DNA of 33,997 nt from Pseudomonadota bacterium (GTDB lineage: Bacteria > Myxococcota_A > Polyangia > Polyangiales > Polyangiaceae): the NCBI GenBank assembly GCA_023431345.1, contig JAEYWK010000159.1, positions 1 to 33,997 of the forward strand. The letters are read 5' to 3'. Below are positions 18,031 to 26,724 of this stretch, in pieces (position 1 is the stretch's first letter; each line of letters begins with the position of its first letter). The position numbers and the translations under genes were made by a program. The notes beneath the pieces are model-generated. The model was not told the origin of the DNA. It searched no databases and saw only the letters and a program-made list of their open reading frames with translations.

Positions 18031-18830
18031 CGACAGTAACCGTGAAACACCGCTTCGCCGCCAGCGCCGAGCGCGTCTTCGACGCTTGGCTCGATCCGAG
18101 TAAGGTGAAGCGCTTTCTGTACACCACGGCCACGAGCGAGATCGTGCGCTGTGATGTCGACGCCCGCGTCGGCGGCAGGTACGCCATCGTCGATCGCCGT
18201 CATGGTGAAGACGTGCTGCACGAGGGCACCTACTTGGAGCTCGAGCGCCCGCGGCGCCTGGTGTTCACGCTGCGCGTGCCCAAGTATTCGCCCGAAGAAG
18301 ATCGGATCAGCATCGAAATCGTCCCGCTCGAGCACGGTTGTGAGCTCACGCTCACCACCGAAACACCCGACGCTTGGGCCGACGACTCGCGGCGCGGTTG
18401 GGCGATGATCCTCGACGTCTTGGACGAGGCGCTGCCGACGGAAGCGGCCACCTGCGGAGGCGGGCTGGCCCAGCACGCCGTCGTCCCGCGCCGCTTCGCC
18501 ATCTACCTCTCGGAGCTCGCGCAAACTCTGGAGCTGCACCGAGCGATGCTGGTCATCGGCGACGCCGCCTCTCGCGCTGAAGACGACGTCTACCGCGAGC
18601 TCGGCGAGACGTATCGGCACATCGCCGCGCAGCTCGACCAGGCGGCGGAGCGCATGTCGGCGCAGCGCGAGCTGGCGATGGGCGCGCACGACGAGTCGAA
18701 GTGGACGGACGACCACTTGAAAGCGTTTGGTCGCTTCGTGCACGAGCAGGGCGCGCTGCTGTCGGTGCTCCGCGCAGCAGCCGAGCGAGATGAGGCGATG
18801 CTGCGCTCGATGCAACCGCAGCCAGACTGA
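18027..18830 (+). CDS. SRPBCC (AHSA1/START-like) protein with extra helical C-terminal domain
   Basis: A 267-residue protein beginning at GTG 18027, which overlaps the ArsR stop (GTGA). Residues 1 to about 140 are an AHSA1-type hydrophobic-ligand-binding domain (VKHRFAASAERVFDAWLDP, VGGRYAIVDR, EGTYLELERPRRLVFTLRV). Standard partners of ArsR regulators are about 150 residues long. Here about 110 further residues (from about 155) follow, rich in charged helices: YLSELAQTLELHRAMLVIG, then DDVYRELGETYRHIAAQLDQ, then WTDDHLKAFGRFVHEQ. They probably form a helical bundle. The function of the extension is unknown. Confidence 0.83.
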   Translation: MTTVTVKHRFAASAERVFDAWLDPSKVKRFLYTTATSEIVRCDVDARVGGRYAIVDRRHGEDVLHEGTYLELERPRRLVFTLRVPKYSPEEDRISIEIVPLEHGCELTLTTETPDAWADDSRRGWAMILDVLDEALPTEAATCGGGLAQHAVVPRRFAIYLSELAQTLELHRAMLVIGDAASRAEDDVYRELGETYRHIAAQLDQAAERMSAQRELAMGAHDESKWTDDHLKAFGRFVHEQGALLSVLRAAAERDEAMLRSMQPQPD

Positions 18831-19012
18831 CGCGCCCTGCCTCGTGTGGCGCGCATGCTCCGGAGCCAGCGCGGGCGCGGTCGCAGATGGAGGGAAATCG
18901 CTGCGGTCGCGGCTGGCACGTCGATTGCTGGTCCTGCAGGCGTGCTCAAGAACCTGCTCATACCACTTGCGATGACGACCGCCTGCGCAGCGAGCGGCAC
19001 GCCCGTCGCCCC

Positions 19013-19021
19013 GGGAGGAGG
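19013..19021 (+). promoter_or_regulatory. Strong ribosome binding site selecting the hydrolase start
   Basis: GGGAGGAGG ends four bases before ATG 19026 and supports that start over upstream in-frame codons. The same bases could also code for three glycines if an upstream start is used, so the evidence is good but not decisive. Confidence 0.5.
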
Positions 19022-19025
19022 CGCG

Positions 19026-19838
19026 ATGTCCGCGAAGCCTGAAGCGACCGCCGGCTCGAGCTTTGCGACGTCGAAAGACGGGACGAAGCTGGCCTTCGAG
19101 AAGCTGGGCAAAGGGCCGGCTTTGATCGTCGTGAGCGGCGCGTTGTCGCACCGCGACGGCGGCAAGCCGCTCGCCGCCGAGCTCAAGGATTCGTTCACCG
19201 TCTACACCTACGACCGCCGCGGCCGCGGAGACAGCGGCGACACGAGGCCCTACACGGTGGCTCGCGAGATCGAGGATCTGGGCGCGATCATCGAAGAGTC
19301 CGGCGGACAGGCGTACGTCTACGGGGTGTCGTCAGGCGCGGCGCTTTCCCTGCAAGCGGCCGTCGCGCTCGGCCCGGAGAAGATCACGAAGCTTGCCATT
19401 TATGAGCCGCCCTACGGGCAGGACCCATCCGCATTCGAGCAGCAGAAACAAGGCGTCGCCGAGCGGCTCCAGAACGGCAAGCCGGGCGACGCAGCCGAGT
19501 TCTTCCTATCGGCCATCGGCATGTCACCGGAGGCGCTCGAAGCAATGAAGCGCTCGCCCGAGTGGGCGCGCATCCAGAAGATCGACTTCACGCTCGCCTA
19601 CGACTACGCCATCCTCGGTACTGGCGACGTCCCGGACCAAGTGCGGCAGATCCGCGTACCCACGCTGGTCATGGTCGGCGAGAAGGCCGCGCCCTTCATG
19701 CCGCCCGCTGCAGATCGCATCGCCGAGCTCGTGCCGAAGGCGCAGCGCACGACGCTCGGGGGACAAGCGCATCGAGCAGCCCCCGACGTCGTCGCGCCCG
19801 TGCTCGTCGAGTTCTACGGCGCGCCCGGCGTCCCCTGA
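19026..19838 (+). CDS. Alpha/beta hydrolase
   Basis: A 270-residue alpha/beta-hydrolase-fold protein. SKDGTKLAFEKLGKGPALIVV is the usual N-terminus, YDRRGRGDSGDT the oxyanion-region strand-loop, YVYGVSSGAALSLQ the nucleophile elbow (Ser102 of GVSSG), and GGQAHRAAPDVVAPVL carries the catalytic His. The usual acid position after the LVMVGE strand is Glu or unclear. The substrate is unknown. An alternative in-frame GTG (18942) would add a short lipoprotein-like leader (VLKNLLIPLAMTTACAASG), so a lipoprotein form cannot be excluded. It converges on the RibD-C gene with 16 bases between stops. Confidence 0.82.
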   Translation: MSAKPEATAGSSFATSKDGTKLAFEKLGKGPALIVVSGALSHRDGGKPLAAELKDSFTVYTYDRRGRGDSGDTRPYTVAREIEDLGAIIEESGGQAYVYGVSSGAALSLQAAVALGPEKITKLAIYEPPYGQDPSAFEQQKQGVAERLQNGKPGDAAEFFLSAIGMSPEALEAMKRSPEWARIQKIDFTLAYDYAILGTGDVPDQVRQIRVPTLVMVGEKAAPFMPPAADRIAELVPKAQRTTLGGQAHRAAPDVVAPVLVEFYGAPGVP

Positions 19839-19854
19839 CCTGCGTCCGCCCCGG

Positions 19855-20409
19855 TCAGGCTGGCTTGCGGCGGTAGTGCAGCGCGACCTGACCGGCTTTC
19901 AGGCGCCTCGTTGAGACGAGCTCGAGGCTCCGCGAAGGTTGGAGGCCCTGAAACAGCGCTGGCCCGTGACCGGCGACGACGGGGTGAATGACCAGACGGT
20001 ACTCGTCGATCAGGCCCATCTGCTCCAGCGCCGCCGAGAGCGTGGGGCTGCCTACCAGCACGCCTTGGGGCGTATTTTCCTTCAGACGCGTCACCGCCTC
20101 GCGCAAGTCGCCGTCGATGAGGGAGGTGTTGTTCCACGGAAAATCGCGGCGCGTGGACGAGACCACGTACTTGGGCTTGGCCTCCAGCTTGCGCGCCCAC
20201 TCCCGCATCGCGAGCGGGGCGCTGTCGTCGCGCGCCACCGCCGGCCAAGCGCTCTCCATGAGCTCATAGGTGACCCGCCCCCACAGCATCGCGCCAGCCT
20301 CGTCCATCAGCCGCGTGAAATAGTCGTGCAGCTCATCGTCCGCGATGCCCTCGCGATGGTCGCAGCACCCGTCCAGCGTCACGTTGAGTCCGAAGGTCAA
20401 GAGGCCCAT
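19855..20409 (-). CDS. Dihydrofolate reductase-family (RibD C-terminal domain) protein, second copy type
   Basis: A 184-residue RibD-C/DHFR-like reductase. GLLTFGLNVTLDGCCDHREG at the N-terminus, GAMLWGRVTYELME, KYVVSSTRRDF and the nucleotide-loop region QGVLVGSPTLSAALEQMGLIDEYRLVIHPVVAG are typical of the YyaP/YwjB-like branch. It is only distantly similar to the other RibD-C protein in this window (at 16089). The substrate is unknown. It lies 118 bases downstream of the YdeI-like gene on the same strand; the gap contains no other gene. Confidence 0.87.
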   Translation of the reverse strand: MGLLTFGLNVTLDGCCDHREGIADDELHDYFTRLMDEAGAMLWGRVTYELMESAWPAVARDDSAPLAMREWARKLEAKPKYVVSSTRRDFPWNNTSLIDGDLREAVTRLKENTPQGVLVGSPTLSAALEQMGLIDEYRLVIHPVVAGHGPALFQGLQPSRSLELVSTRRLKAGQVALHYRRKPA

Positions 20410-20527
20410 CGCGCTGATGTACCACCGCCGCGAGCGAGCGCGAAGCCGCCCTCGGCCGCCGCGTGGCTCGTGCGGGCGCCTGCGTCGTCGTGGGGACCGG
20501 CCCGCAGGTCTCGAGCCCGTCGACCTC

Positions 20528-21118
20528 CTACCGCTTCTGCGGATGGATCGTCTGGCCCTGCTTGAGCATCTCGACGAAGGTCGCGATCTTCTTCGCCCGA
20601 CCCGCGGCAGTTTTCATGGCGAGCGTGCGAAAGCTCAAAGCGAAGCGATTCTGCGCTGAAAGCGTCTCGTACATCGCGAGGGCCCGGGGGTCCACGCGGA
20701 TAGCCGCGAGCAGATCGGCCGGCGGCTCATCCGTCGTGCGGTACGCCTTCTGCCAGCGCCCGTCGGCTTTCGCAGCCTCGACCTGGGCGAGCCCGGAGGG
20801 TTGCATCTTTCCCGCCTCGATCAGCCGCGCGACGTTCGCGACGTTGATCTGACTCCACGGGCTCTTCTTGGTGCGCGGCGTGTAGCGCTGGAGGAAGCTC
20901 ACTTCGTCGAGGCCCTTGCGGATGCCATCGATCCAGCCCCAACACAGCACGGCGTCGATGGCCTGCGCGGGCGTGATGGACGCGACGCCCGAGCGAACCT
21001 TGTAGATGCGGATCCAGACCTCCTGCTCCTTGTCGCGATGCTTTCGCAGCCACTGGTAGAAGGCCCGCTCGTCTTTGCACTCGATCACCTTCCGAGGATC
21101 GACCCTGACCGACGCCAT
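20528..21118 (-). CDS. YdeI/OmpD-associated family protein
   Basis: A 196-residue protein matching the YdeI/'bacteriocin-protection' family. Motifs are ERAFYQWLRKHRDKEQEVWI, the Trp-rich DAVLCWGWIDGIRKGLDE, the block RYTPRTKKSPWSQINVANV, and the C-terminal helical tail with AGRAKKIATFVEMLKQGQ. The family has a reported link to resistance to cationic peptides in enterobacteria, but the biochemical activity is unclear. ATG 21118 is the natural start. It follows the large lipoprotein gene after a 54-base gap on the same strand. Confidence 0.85.
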   Translation of the reverse strand: MASVRVDPRKVIECKDERAFYQWLRKHRDKEQEVWIRIYKVRSGVASITPAQAIDAVLCWGWIDGIRKGLDEVSFLQRYTPRTKKSPWSQINVANVARLIEAGKMQPSGLAQVEAAKADGRWQKAYRTTDEPPADLLAAIRVDPRALAMYETLSAQNRFALSFRTLAMKTAAGRAKKIATFVEMLKQGQTIHPQKR

Positions 21119-21172
21119 GCGCGCAGGATCGACGCTCGTCCGAAGCGCGTCAAATGCGGGCGCTCGAGCCGC

Positions 21173-24100
21173 TCATTTGACATCGGCGCAGCTCAGGCGC
21201 GGGCCGCGGTCCACGTTGTTGGCGTCGTTGCACTCCGCGATGGCTCCTAGCGGATCGGCGACGCCCCACACCACGATGTCACGGGTGACCGCCCTATCGA
21301 GCTCCACGGTCACGCTCTCGCTCTCGCCGGGGGCGATGGGGCCGTCGATCGTCACTTCGCCGAGCAGCGTGCCGCCGGAGCTGGGATCACCGGCGTAGAG
21401 GCGAACGAGCAAGTCGGTGGCCGGGGCCGAGCCATCGTTGGTGATGGTGAGCTCCACCTGCGGACTTCGACAGCCGGTGGCCTTCGTCACTTCGAGCCGC
21501 AGATCCGCGAGCGCCTCGCCGCCTTCGACGGGGCTGCTGATGGAGTTGTTGTCCTCGATGCATTCCAGCTCTGCGTTGACCCCGTCGACCACGGCCCTCA
21601 CCTCGAGCGGCAAGCCGTCGTGCAGGGCGTTGTCTCCCGCCGCAAAGCTGACCGTAACGAGCGTCGAGACGCCGGGCTCCAAGCTCTTGTCGAGCGTGAA
21701 CGTCACCGGCTCACCCGCCCCGTCGAGCAGCGCTTCTTCGTCGCCGCCGTCCTCGAACACGCCGAAAAACTCGAGCACGACGCCCGGCCCCACCCTCAGG
21801 TCGCCCTGATTTTTCACCTGGACGACGATCTGAATCTCGTCCGAGAGCTGTCCGCACGCCTCGCCGGGCGACGAAACCTGAATCGCGAGCAGCGTCAGGT
21901 CGGGGGCGACGTTGTAGTTGCGCGGCTGCGAGCGATAGGTGTTGTACAGCCGGCCGTTGAGCGGCTTCCAGCTCTCCGGCTCGTGGAGCGGAATCCCCCC
22001 GCCTTCGGTGACGTTCGTCACGTGGTAGGCGTGCTGATTCCAGACGCGGCGGGCGGCGACCCATTGGTCGCTATCGTCGCCCCACACGTCGATGCCGTTG
22101 GGGAGGGACGTGATGGCCACGTCGCCTGCGCCGTCGGGCCAGCTATTCAACGTCACCGTCGTGGCTCCGCCGTGGCAGCGCAGCGGATCAGTGTTGTTGA
22201 GGAAGACGATCTCCGCGTTGCCGTCGTTGTCCACGTCCGCCACGATCGGGTTTTCGATGATCGTGCGGCTGAGCGAGGGCAAGGCGAGATAGACGCTGCC
22301 ATCTTGGCCGTTATACACGCGGAAATAGCACTGATCGTTGTAGATGACCTCGGCAGCCCCGTCGCCGTTGAAGTCGAAGACGCTCGACGAGGTGACCTTG
22401 CTGGAGCTGTCGTCACTGGCGCGCCGCCAGCTGTTGTGAAAGCACGTGCAGGCGCCGGCTTTGCAGAAGGTGCCGCCTGCCGTCCCGCCGCCTACACAAT
22501 CGGCGTCCTTCGTGCACGCGCCGCCGGGCGCGCGAGCCGGGTTTCCGCCGGGCGGTGGCGCGCCGCTTTCCGCCAGCACCGTATTCCATGCCGGACAGGC
22601 CACGCTGGGTGCCTGCAGATCCACCACGGTGAAGAAGTCCTCGAGGGCCGTGCCGATCTCGGGGAAACCGTCGCCATCGAAGTCGTCGACGTTCGGCGCT
22701 CCGCCCGCCTCGCCGCCGTTGAGCGCTAGCGGCGCGCGGACCAGCGTGCCCGTCGCGCCGTCCAAGATCAGCAGGTTGCCGTCGGCGACCACCAGCACCT
22801 CGGGCGAGCCGTCGAGCGGACTGGCGGGGCCGGGGGCGTCGGTGCCGGCTCCCCAAACGTCGGCGACGGCGCAAAACCCCTCGGGATAGGGAATTTTGCC
22901 CGGGTTCACCGTGGATGCGTTCCAAACCACGGTCAGCTTGCCGGTGCAGTAGTCGGCAGCGGCGTTCGCGGTGCAGTCGGCCACGTCCGGCAAGCGGTAG
23001 AGGGTCGTGCCCGCCACGATTTCGAGCCCGGGATGCGCGGTGAGGTCAGCGGGGCAAACGGTCGGGCCGTGATGAAACGTGTCGCCGCCGTTGTGCATCG
23101 TGCCGGTGGTGCCGCTGCCGATGAAGGTTTTGTCGAAGGCGAGGACGCCCGCCTCCAGCTTCAGGGTCAGCACGATCGAACCGACCACGATCTCCGGCAG
23201 GCCCTCGAAATCGAGGTTGGCGATCGCAGGCGCGGGGTATTTCCAATCTCCGCTGCCGAGCGCGACCGGCGTACCGGACTGGTTCGAAGGCGTGAGGCCG
23301 AACCACAGACCCGACGGGCTGGTGGCGATGATTTCGCCGGTGTTGCTCAGGATCTGAAGGCCCCCGTTTTCGAGCGGGAAGACGATTTCAGGGAAGCCGT
23401 CCCCATCCAAGTCGCCTGCGGCCAAACCACCGCTCGAGCGACCGGTGGCGGCGGCGCGGCTGTCGCCCGCGTTGCTCGGATCGCAGTCGGTGGCGATGGG
23501 GTCCCCTTCGAACCAGCGCGTCGTGCCGCATAGAGCGAACATGTCTTTGCCCTTGTTGGGCCCCCCGCCGTGGACGGCGCGCACGATGCCCTCGTCCTCG
23601 GGGTTATCGCCGTGGTAGGTCATGAAGACGATCTCAGGGAAATCGAGCTCATTGGCCACGCCGTCGCCGTTGTCGTCGTCCAGGTTGATGACGATCGGCG
23701 TGGTACCGGCCTGAGCCGACCACGGGAACGGCTTGCCCACAGCGTCCTTATTGGCCGAGTCCGTGCCGCCCCAATGAAACTCGAGCTTGGGGAGCACGTC
23801 CTCGAACGGCCTCACCGGCAATGAGCAGGTCGGGGCTACCCCCGTACCGGTGCAGACGCCCGCCTCGCAAGCCGTGTACTCCGGGCAGTCCCAATCGTCT
23901 TCGCACGAGCAGCCGATGCCCGCCGACGCCGTCTCCGTGCACTCGCTCTCGTAGTACCCCGCGCTGCCGCAGCTGTATGCGGGCGCGCTCTCGCCGCCAT
24001 TCGAAGTGCAAACGAGCACGTCGTTGCCGTCGCAGGTCCGCGTCTCCGGCTCACACACGTCGTCGACGCATTTCGCACCGTCACAGTAGCGATTCTCGGG

Positions 24101-24496
24101 GCACTGCACGTCGGACGTGCACGCGATGCTCTTGCACTGGAACCCCCCGCCCGGCGCCGGTCGACACTCCTCGAGCTCTTCACACTCGAGGTCGCTGCAC
24201 TCGTTATCTACGCACGTCGCTTCGTCTGCCTCCGCTTCGCAGCGCTGCCCCGGCCCGCACGGCGCCGCCGCGCACGGATCCGTATCGCTGCCGCTACCCC
24301 CATCGGCGCTATCTGGGGCGCCGCCCGTAGCTCCAACGCTGATAGAGCCGCCGCGGCCGCCGCTGCCACTGCTGCCGCCGCCGGCCCTGCCCCCTTGCTG
24401 ATCACCGCTGCCCTGCGCGACCTCCGGATTGCCTCCGCAGCCCACCGCAACCAAGGTCCCCGCCACAACGCTCCAACCGACTCCGCCAAGACGCAT
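21173..24496 (-). CDS. Large surface lipoprotein with Cys-rich, FG-GAP/VCBS and CARDB domains
   Basis: A 1107-residue exported lipoprotein. The signal ends in LVAVGC with lipidated Cys20, then a Gly/Ser-rich linker (about 21-72) and a Cys-rich EGF/Dickkopf-like region (about 74-225). A long FG-GAP/VCBS beta-propeller-type region has repeated acidic loops: DLDGDGFPEIVFP, NLDFEGLPEIVVGS, DDFDGDGFPEIGTAL, DFNGDGAAEVIYN and DVDNDGNAEIVFL. A second small Cys-rich insert (CTKDADCVGGG...CKAGACTC) interrupts the propeller. Two CARDB-like beta-sandwiches close the protein (about 862-993 and 994-1107), each ending in EC..xNN (ECIEDNN, ECNDANN). Such proteins are common on myxobacterial surfaces and probably mediate adhesion or Ca-dependent binding. 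It is divergent from mbnP. Confidence 0.88.
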   Translation of the reverse strand: MRLGGVGWSVVAGTLVAVGCGGNPEVAQGSGDQQGGRAGGGSSGSGGRGGSISVGATGGAPDSADGGSGSDTDPCAAAPCGPGQRCEAEADEATCVDNECSDLECEELEECRPAPGGGFQCKSIACTSDVQCPENRYCDGAKCVDDVCEPETRTCDGNDVLVCTSNGGESAPAYSCGSAGYYESECTETASAGIGCSCEDDWDCPEYTACEAGVCTGTGVAPTCSLPVRPFEDVLPKLEFHWGGTDSANKDAVGKPFPWSAQAGTTPIVINLDDDNGDGVANELDFPEIVFMTYHGDNPEDEGIVRAVHGGGPNKGKDMFALCGTTRWFEGDPIATDCDPSNAGDSRAAATGRSSGGLAAGDLDGDGFPEIVFPLENGGLQILSNTGEIIATSPSGLWFGLTPSNQSGTPVALGSGDWKYPAPAIANLDFEGLPEIVVGSIVLTLKLEAGVLAFDKTFIGSGTTGTMHNGGDTFHHGPTVCPADLTAHPGLEIVAGTTLYRLPDVADCTANAAADYCTGKLTVVWNASTVNPGKIPYPEGFCAVADVWGAGTDAPGPASPLDGSPEVLVVADGNLLILDGATGTLVRAPLALNGGEAGGAPNVDDFDGDGFPEIGTALEDFFTVVDLQAPSVACPAWNTVLAESGAPPPGGNPARAPGGACTKDADCVGGGTAGGTFCKAGACTCFHNSWRRASDDSSSKVTSSSVFDFNGDGAAEVIYNDQCYFRVYNGQDGSVYLALPSLSRTIIENPIVADVDNDGNAEIVFLNNTDPLRCHGGATTVTLNSWPDGAGDVAITSLPNGIDVWGDDSDQWVAARRVWNQHAYHVTNVTEGGGIPLHEPESWKPLNGRLYNTYRSQPRNYNVAPDLTLLAIQVSSPGEACGQLSDEIQIVVQVKNQGDLRVGPGVVLEFFGVFEDGGDEEALLDGAGEPVTFTLDKSLEPGVSTLVTVSFAAGDNALHDGLPLEVRAVVDGVNAELECIEDNNSISSPVEGGEALADLRLEVTKATGCRSPQVELTITNDGSAPATDLLVRLYAGDPSSGGTLLGEVTIDGPIAPGESESVTVELDRAVTRDIVVWGVADPLGAIAECNDANNVDRGPRLSCADVK

Positions 24497-24712
24497 CGCG
24501 GCAGTCTAGCCGACGTACCGCCAGCCGTGAGCCCACCGCCCACAACTTTATCGAGAAATTACGCGTGGCGCTCAACGGCGCGAGCTGCGGCGCTCGCGAC
24601 CGTAGCGGGGACGCGGCCGGCGGAGACGGCGCTGGAGTGATTTGGCCTGTAAGGTGGGCCGGCGCTGCGGTACTAATGAGAGGTGCAGCGTGCACTCAGG
24701 GAGCTTCGACTG

Positions 24713-25633
24713 GTGCGACGGAAGCGGGCGCTGACGCGCGGCGTCGCGCTGTTCCTTCTGCTTGCGCTGACCGCCTGCAGTCAGGGTGACGCTCAGGGGC
24801 AAGGCGCGGACGCGGGCGCCGGAACCGCAGGCGCTGGGACCCCAGGCGCCGGAACCGCCGGTGGCGGAACCGCAGGCGCGGGAACCGCAGGCGCGGGAAC
24901 CGCGGGTGGCGGAACCGCGGGTGGCGGAATTGGCCCCGTCTGCGACGGCCCCGCTCCAACACCGCGTTCAGCATCGGGCCAAATCACGCTGCCCATCGAG
25001 CTGACGATCGGGGGGCAGCCGGTCGTCATCGGCGAGGCCTCATCTCTCCCCAGCGGTCCCGTGTATCAGCTCAGCCTATTCAAGCTGTTCTTGACCCAGC
25101 CCGTCTTGGTCGACGCAGCCGGTCGCGAAGCCACCGGCCAGATCGTCGACGCCAACGGGTCACCGCTACCCTACGGCGTGCAGTTGATCGACGCTGAAGA
25201 CGCCAGCTCGCGCTCTTGGCGCATCGCCGTCGCGAACGGCAGCTACAGCCGGCTGCGCTTCGGCGTCGGCGTGCCGCAGCCCTGCAATTCCCCCACCTAT
25301 ACCAATCTCGTCTACCCGCTCAACCCCGACGGAGAGATGTTTTGGACGTGGGGCTCTCAGTTCTTGTTCGTGCGTATCGAGGGTACCGTGCGCCCGAGCC
25401 CCAACGAGGGCTTTTCACCGCTCGTCTACCATCTGGGCTTCGACGCGGCGTTCGCCCACGTCACCCTCAAGGGCGACCTCACGGTGGCAGACAACAGCGC
25501 CGGGCCTACGCTCGAGCTCGACGTGGCGCGCATGCTGGCGACCGACGCAGGCGGCCTACCCGAGGCCAAGCACAACGTGCCCGAGGGCTGGATCGCCGAC
25601 AACCTAGAAGACGGCGCCTTCAGGCTGCGATGA
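24713..25633 (+). CDS. mbnP: MbnP-family copper-binding lipoprotein
   Basis: A 306-residue lipoprotein: signal RGVALFLLLALTAC with Cys22, a 15-bp-repeat-coded Gly/Ala/Thr linker, then an MbnP domain from about residue 84. Diagnostic blocks are YQLSLFKLFLTQPVLVD, the WRIAVANGSYSRLRFGVGVP strand, the aromatic MFWTWGSQFLFVRIEGT (Met209, Trp211, Trp213) and LVYHLGFDAAFAHVTL. In characterised MbnP, a Trp is converted to kynurenine by the dihaem partner and helps bind copper. GTG 24713 has AGGGAG nine bases upstream, better than the GTG at 24683. mbnH overlaps its stop (ATGA). No methanobactin precursor or biosynthesis gene is visible, so a general copper-handling role is inferred. Confidence 0.87.
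   Translation: MRRKRALTRGVALFLLLALTACSQGDAQGQGADAGAGTAGAGTPGAGTAGGGTAGAGTAGAGTAGGGTAGGGIGPVCDGPAPTPRSASGQITLPIELTIGGQPVVIGEASSLPSGPVYQLSLFKLFLTQPVLVDAAGREATGQIVDANGSPLPYGVQLIDAEDASSRSWRIAVANGSYSRLRFGVGVPQPCNSPTYTNLVYPLNPDGEMFWTWGSQFLFVRIEGTVRPSPNEGFSPLVYHLGFDAAFAHVTLKGDLTVADNSAGPTLELDVARMLATDAGGLPEAKHNVPEGWIADNLEDGAFRLR
24815..24928 (+). repeat. 15-bp tandem repeat (7.6 copies) encoding a Gly/Ala/Thr linker
   Basis: Units of the form GGCGCGGGAACCGCA recur at 24815, 24830, 24845, 24860, 24875, 24890 and 24905, with a partial unit to 24928. The encoded pentapeptide is GAGTA or GGGTA. It separates the lipidated Cys from the folded MbnP domain and is probably length-variable between strains. Confidence 0.9.
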
Positions 25634-26652
25634 GCTGGCGGGCCTCCCTCGGGGTGATGCTCCTGATGGCTTGCTCGGCAGAGGGACCGAAGAGCGAGCC
25701 GGCGGCCCCCAACGAGCCCGGCATCCTCATTCCGGCCGGGTTTCCGGCGCTCGTCGTCCCCCCCGACAACGCTGTGACCGCGGAGCGAGTGGCGCTCGGC
25801 CGTCGCCTCTTCTACGACGAACGACTATCGCGCAGCGGCGAAGTATCCTGCGCGAGCTGCCACCAACAGGCCCACGCCTTCGCCGACCCCGAGCCGCTCA
25901 GCCGCGGGGTCGACGGGCAGCTCGGCACGCGCAACGCCTCGGCTCTGGTGAACGCGGGCTGGAGCACCAGCTTCTTCTGGCACGGCGGCGCGCCCTCGCT
26001 CGAGCTGCAGGCCGTAGCCCCGATCAAGAACCCCGTCGAAATGGACACGACGCTGGCGGCCGTTGCGGAGCGGCTGGCCGCCGACGCCGACGTGAGCGCC
26101 GAATTCGCGCGGGCGTACGCTGATGTACCGAGCGAATCCAGCATCACGCGCGCGCTCGCGTCGTTCGTGCGCAGCTTGGTCAGCGCGGACAGCGCCTACG
26201 ATCGTTTCCTCGCCGGCGATGAGTCGGCCCTGTCCGAGTCGGCGCGGCGGGGCGAAGCCCTCTTCAATGGCGAACGCGGCGAGTGCTTTCATTGCCATGC
26301 CGGCTACAACTTCACCACCAACGCCTTCAAGAACAACGGCACCCGCGCCGATGATCCTGATCCGGGTCGCAGCGAGGTCACGCTGCGCGACTCCGACTTC
26401 GGCAAATTCAAGATCCCGACGCTGCGCAACGTCGCGGCGAGCGCCCCCTACATGCACGATGGCGCCCTCGCTACGCTCGCCGACGTGATCGACGCCTACG
26501 CCAGCGGCGGACGCGGCCACCCGCGCACCGATCCCACGATCCGACCACTTGAGCTCAGCGACGCCGACAAGGCCGATCTGCTCGCCTTCCTCGAAGCGCT
26601 CACCGATGAACGCTTCCTCTCGAACCCGGCGTTCGCCGATCCGCAGCTCTAG
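25630..26652 (+). CDS. mbnH: MbnH-type dihaem cytochrome c peroxidase/MauG-family enzyme
   Basis: A 340-residue exported dihaem protein. The N-terminus SLGVMLLMACSAEG looks like a lipoprotein signal (Cys15). Haem-binding motifs are CASCH (74-78) and CFHCH (219-223), with GRRLFYDERLSRSGEVS before the first and SFFWHGGAPSLELQA, IKNPVEM and FKIPTLRNVAASAPYMHDG as conserved peroxidase/MauG blocks; the Met in PYMHDG is a possible haem ligand. Characterised MbnH forms a high-valent dihaem state and oxidises a Trp of MbnP. The ATG overlaps the mbnP stop, so the two are coupled; the longer open frame starting at 25216 overlaps mbnP and is not used. Confidence 0.9.
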   Translation: MSWRASLGVMLLMACSAEGPKSEPAAPNEPGILIPAGFPALVVPPDNAVTAERVALGRRLFYDERLSRSGEVSCASCHQQAHAFADPEPLSRGVDGQLGTRNASALVNAGWSTSFFWHGGAPSLELQAVAPIKNPVEMDTTLAAVAERLAADADVSAEFARAYADVPSESSITRALASFVRSLVSADSAYDRFLAGDESALSESARRGEALFNGERGECFHCHAGYNFTTNAFKNNGTRADDPDPGRSEVTLRDSDFGKFKIPTLRNVAASAPYMHDGALATLADVIDAYASGGRGHPRTDPTIRPLELSDADKADLLAFLEALTDERFLSNPAFADPQL

Positions 26653-26724
26653 TTAAGCCGCAAGTCGAAGGCCTCCGCTCGAAGGCTGCTCGGGCAGCGC
26701 CCGCCGGGTGAGCCACGACGTGCT

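Noticed and set aside
24713..26652. A methanobactin biosynthesis locus
   Set aside because: Only mbnP and mbnH are present; no precursor peptide or MbnB/MbnC-like gene is visible in the window.
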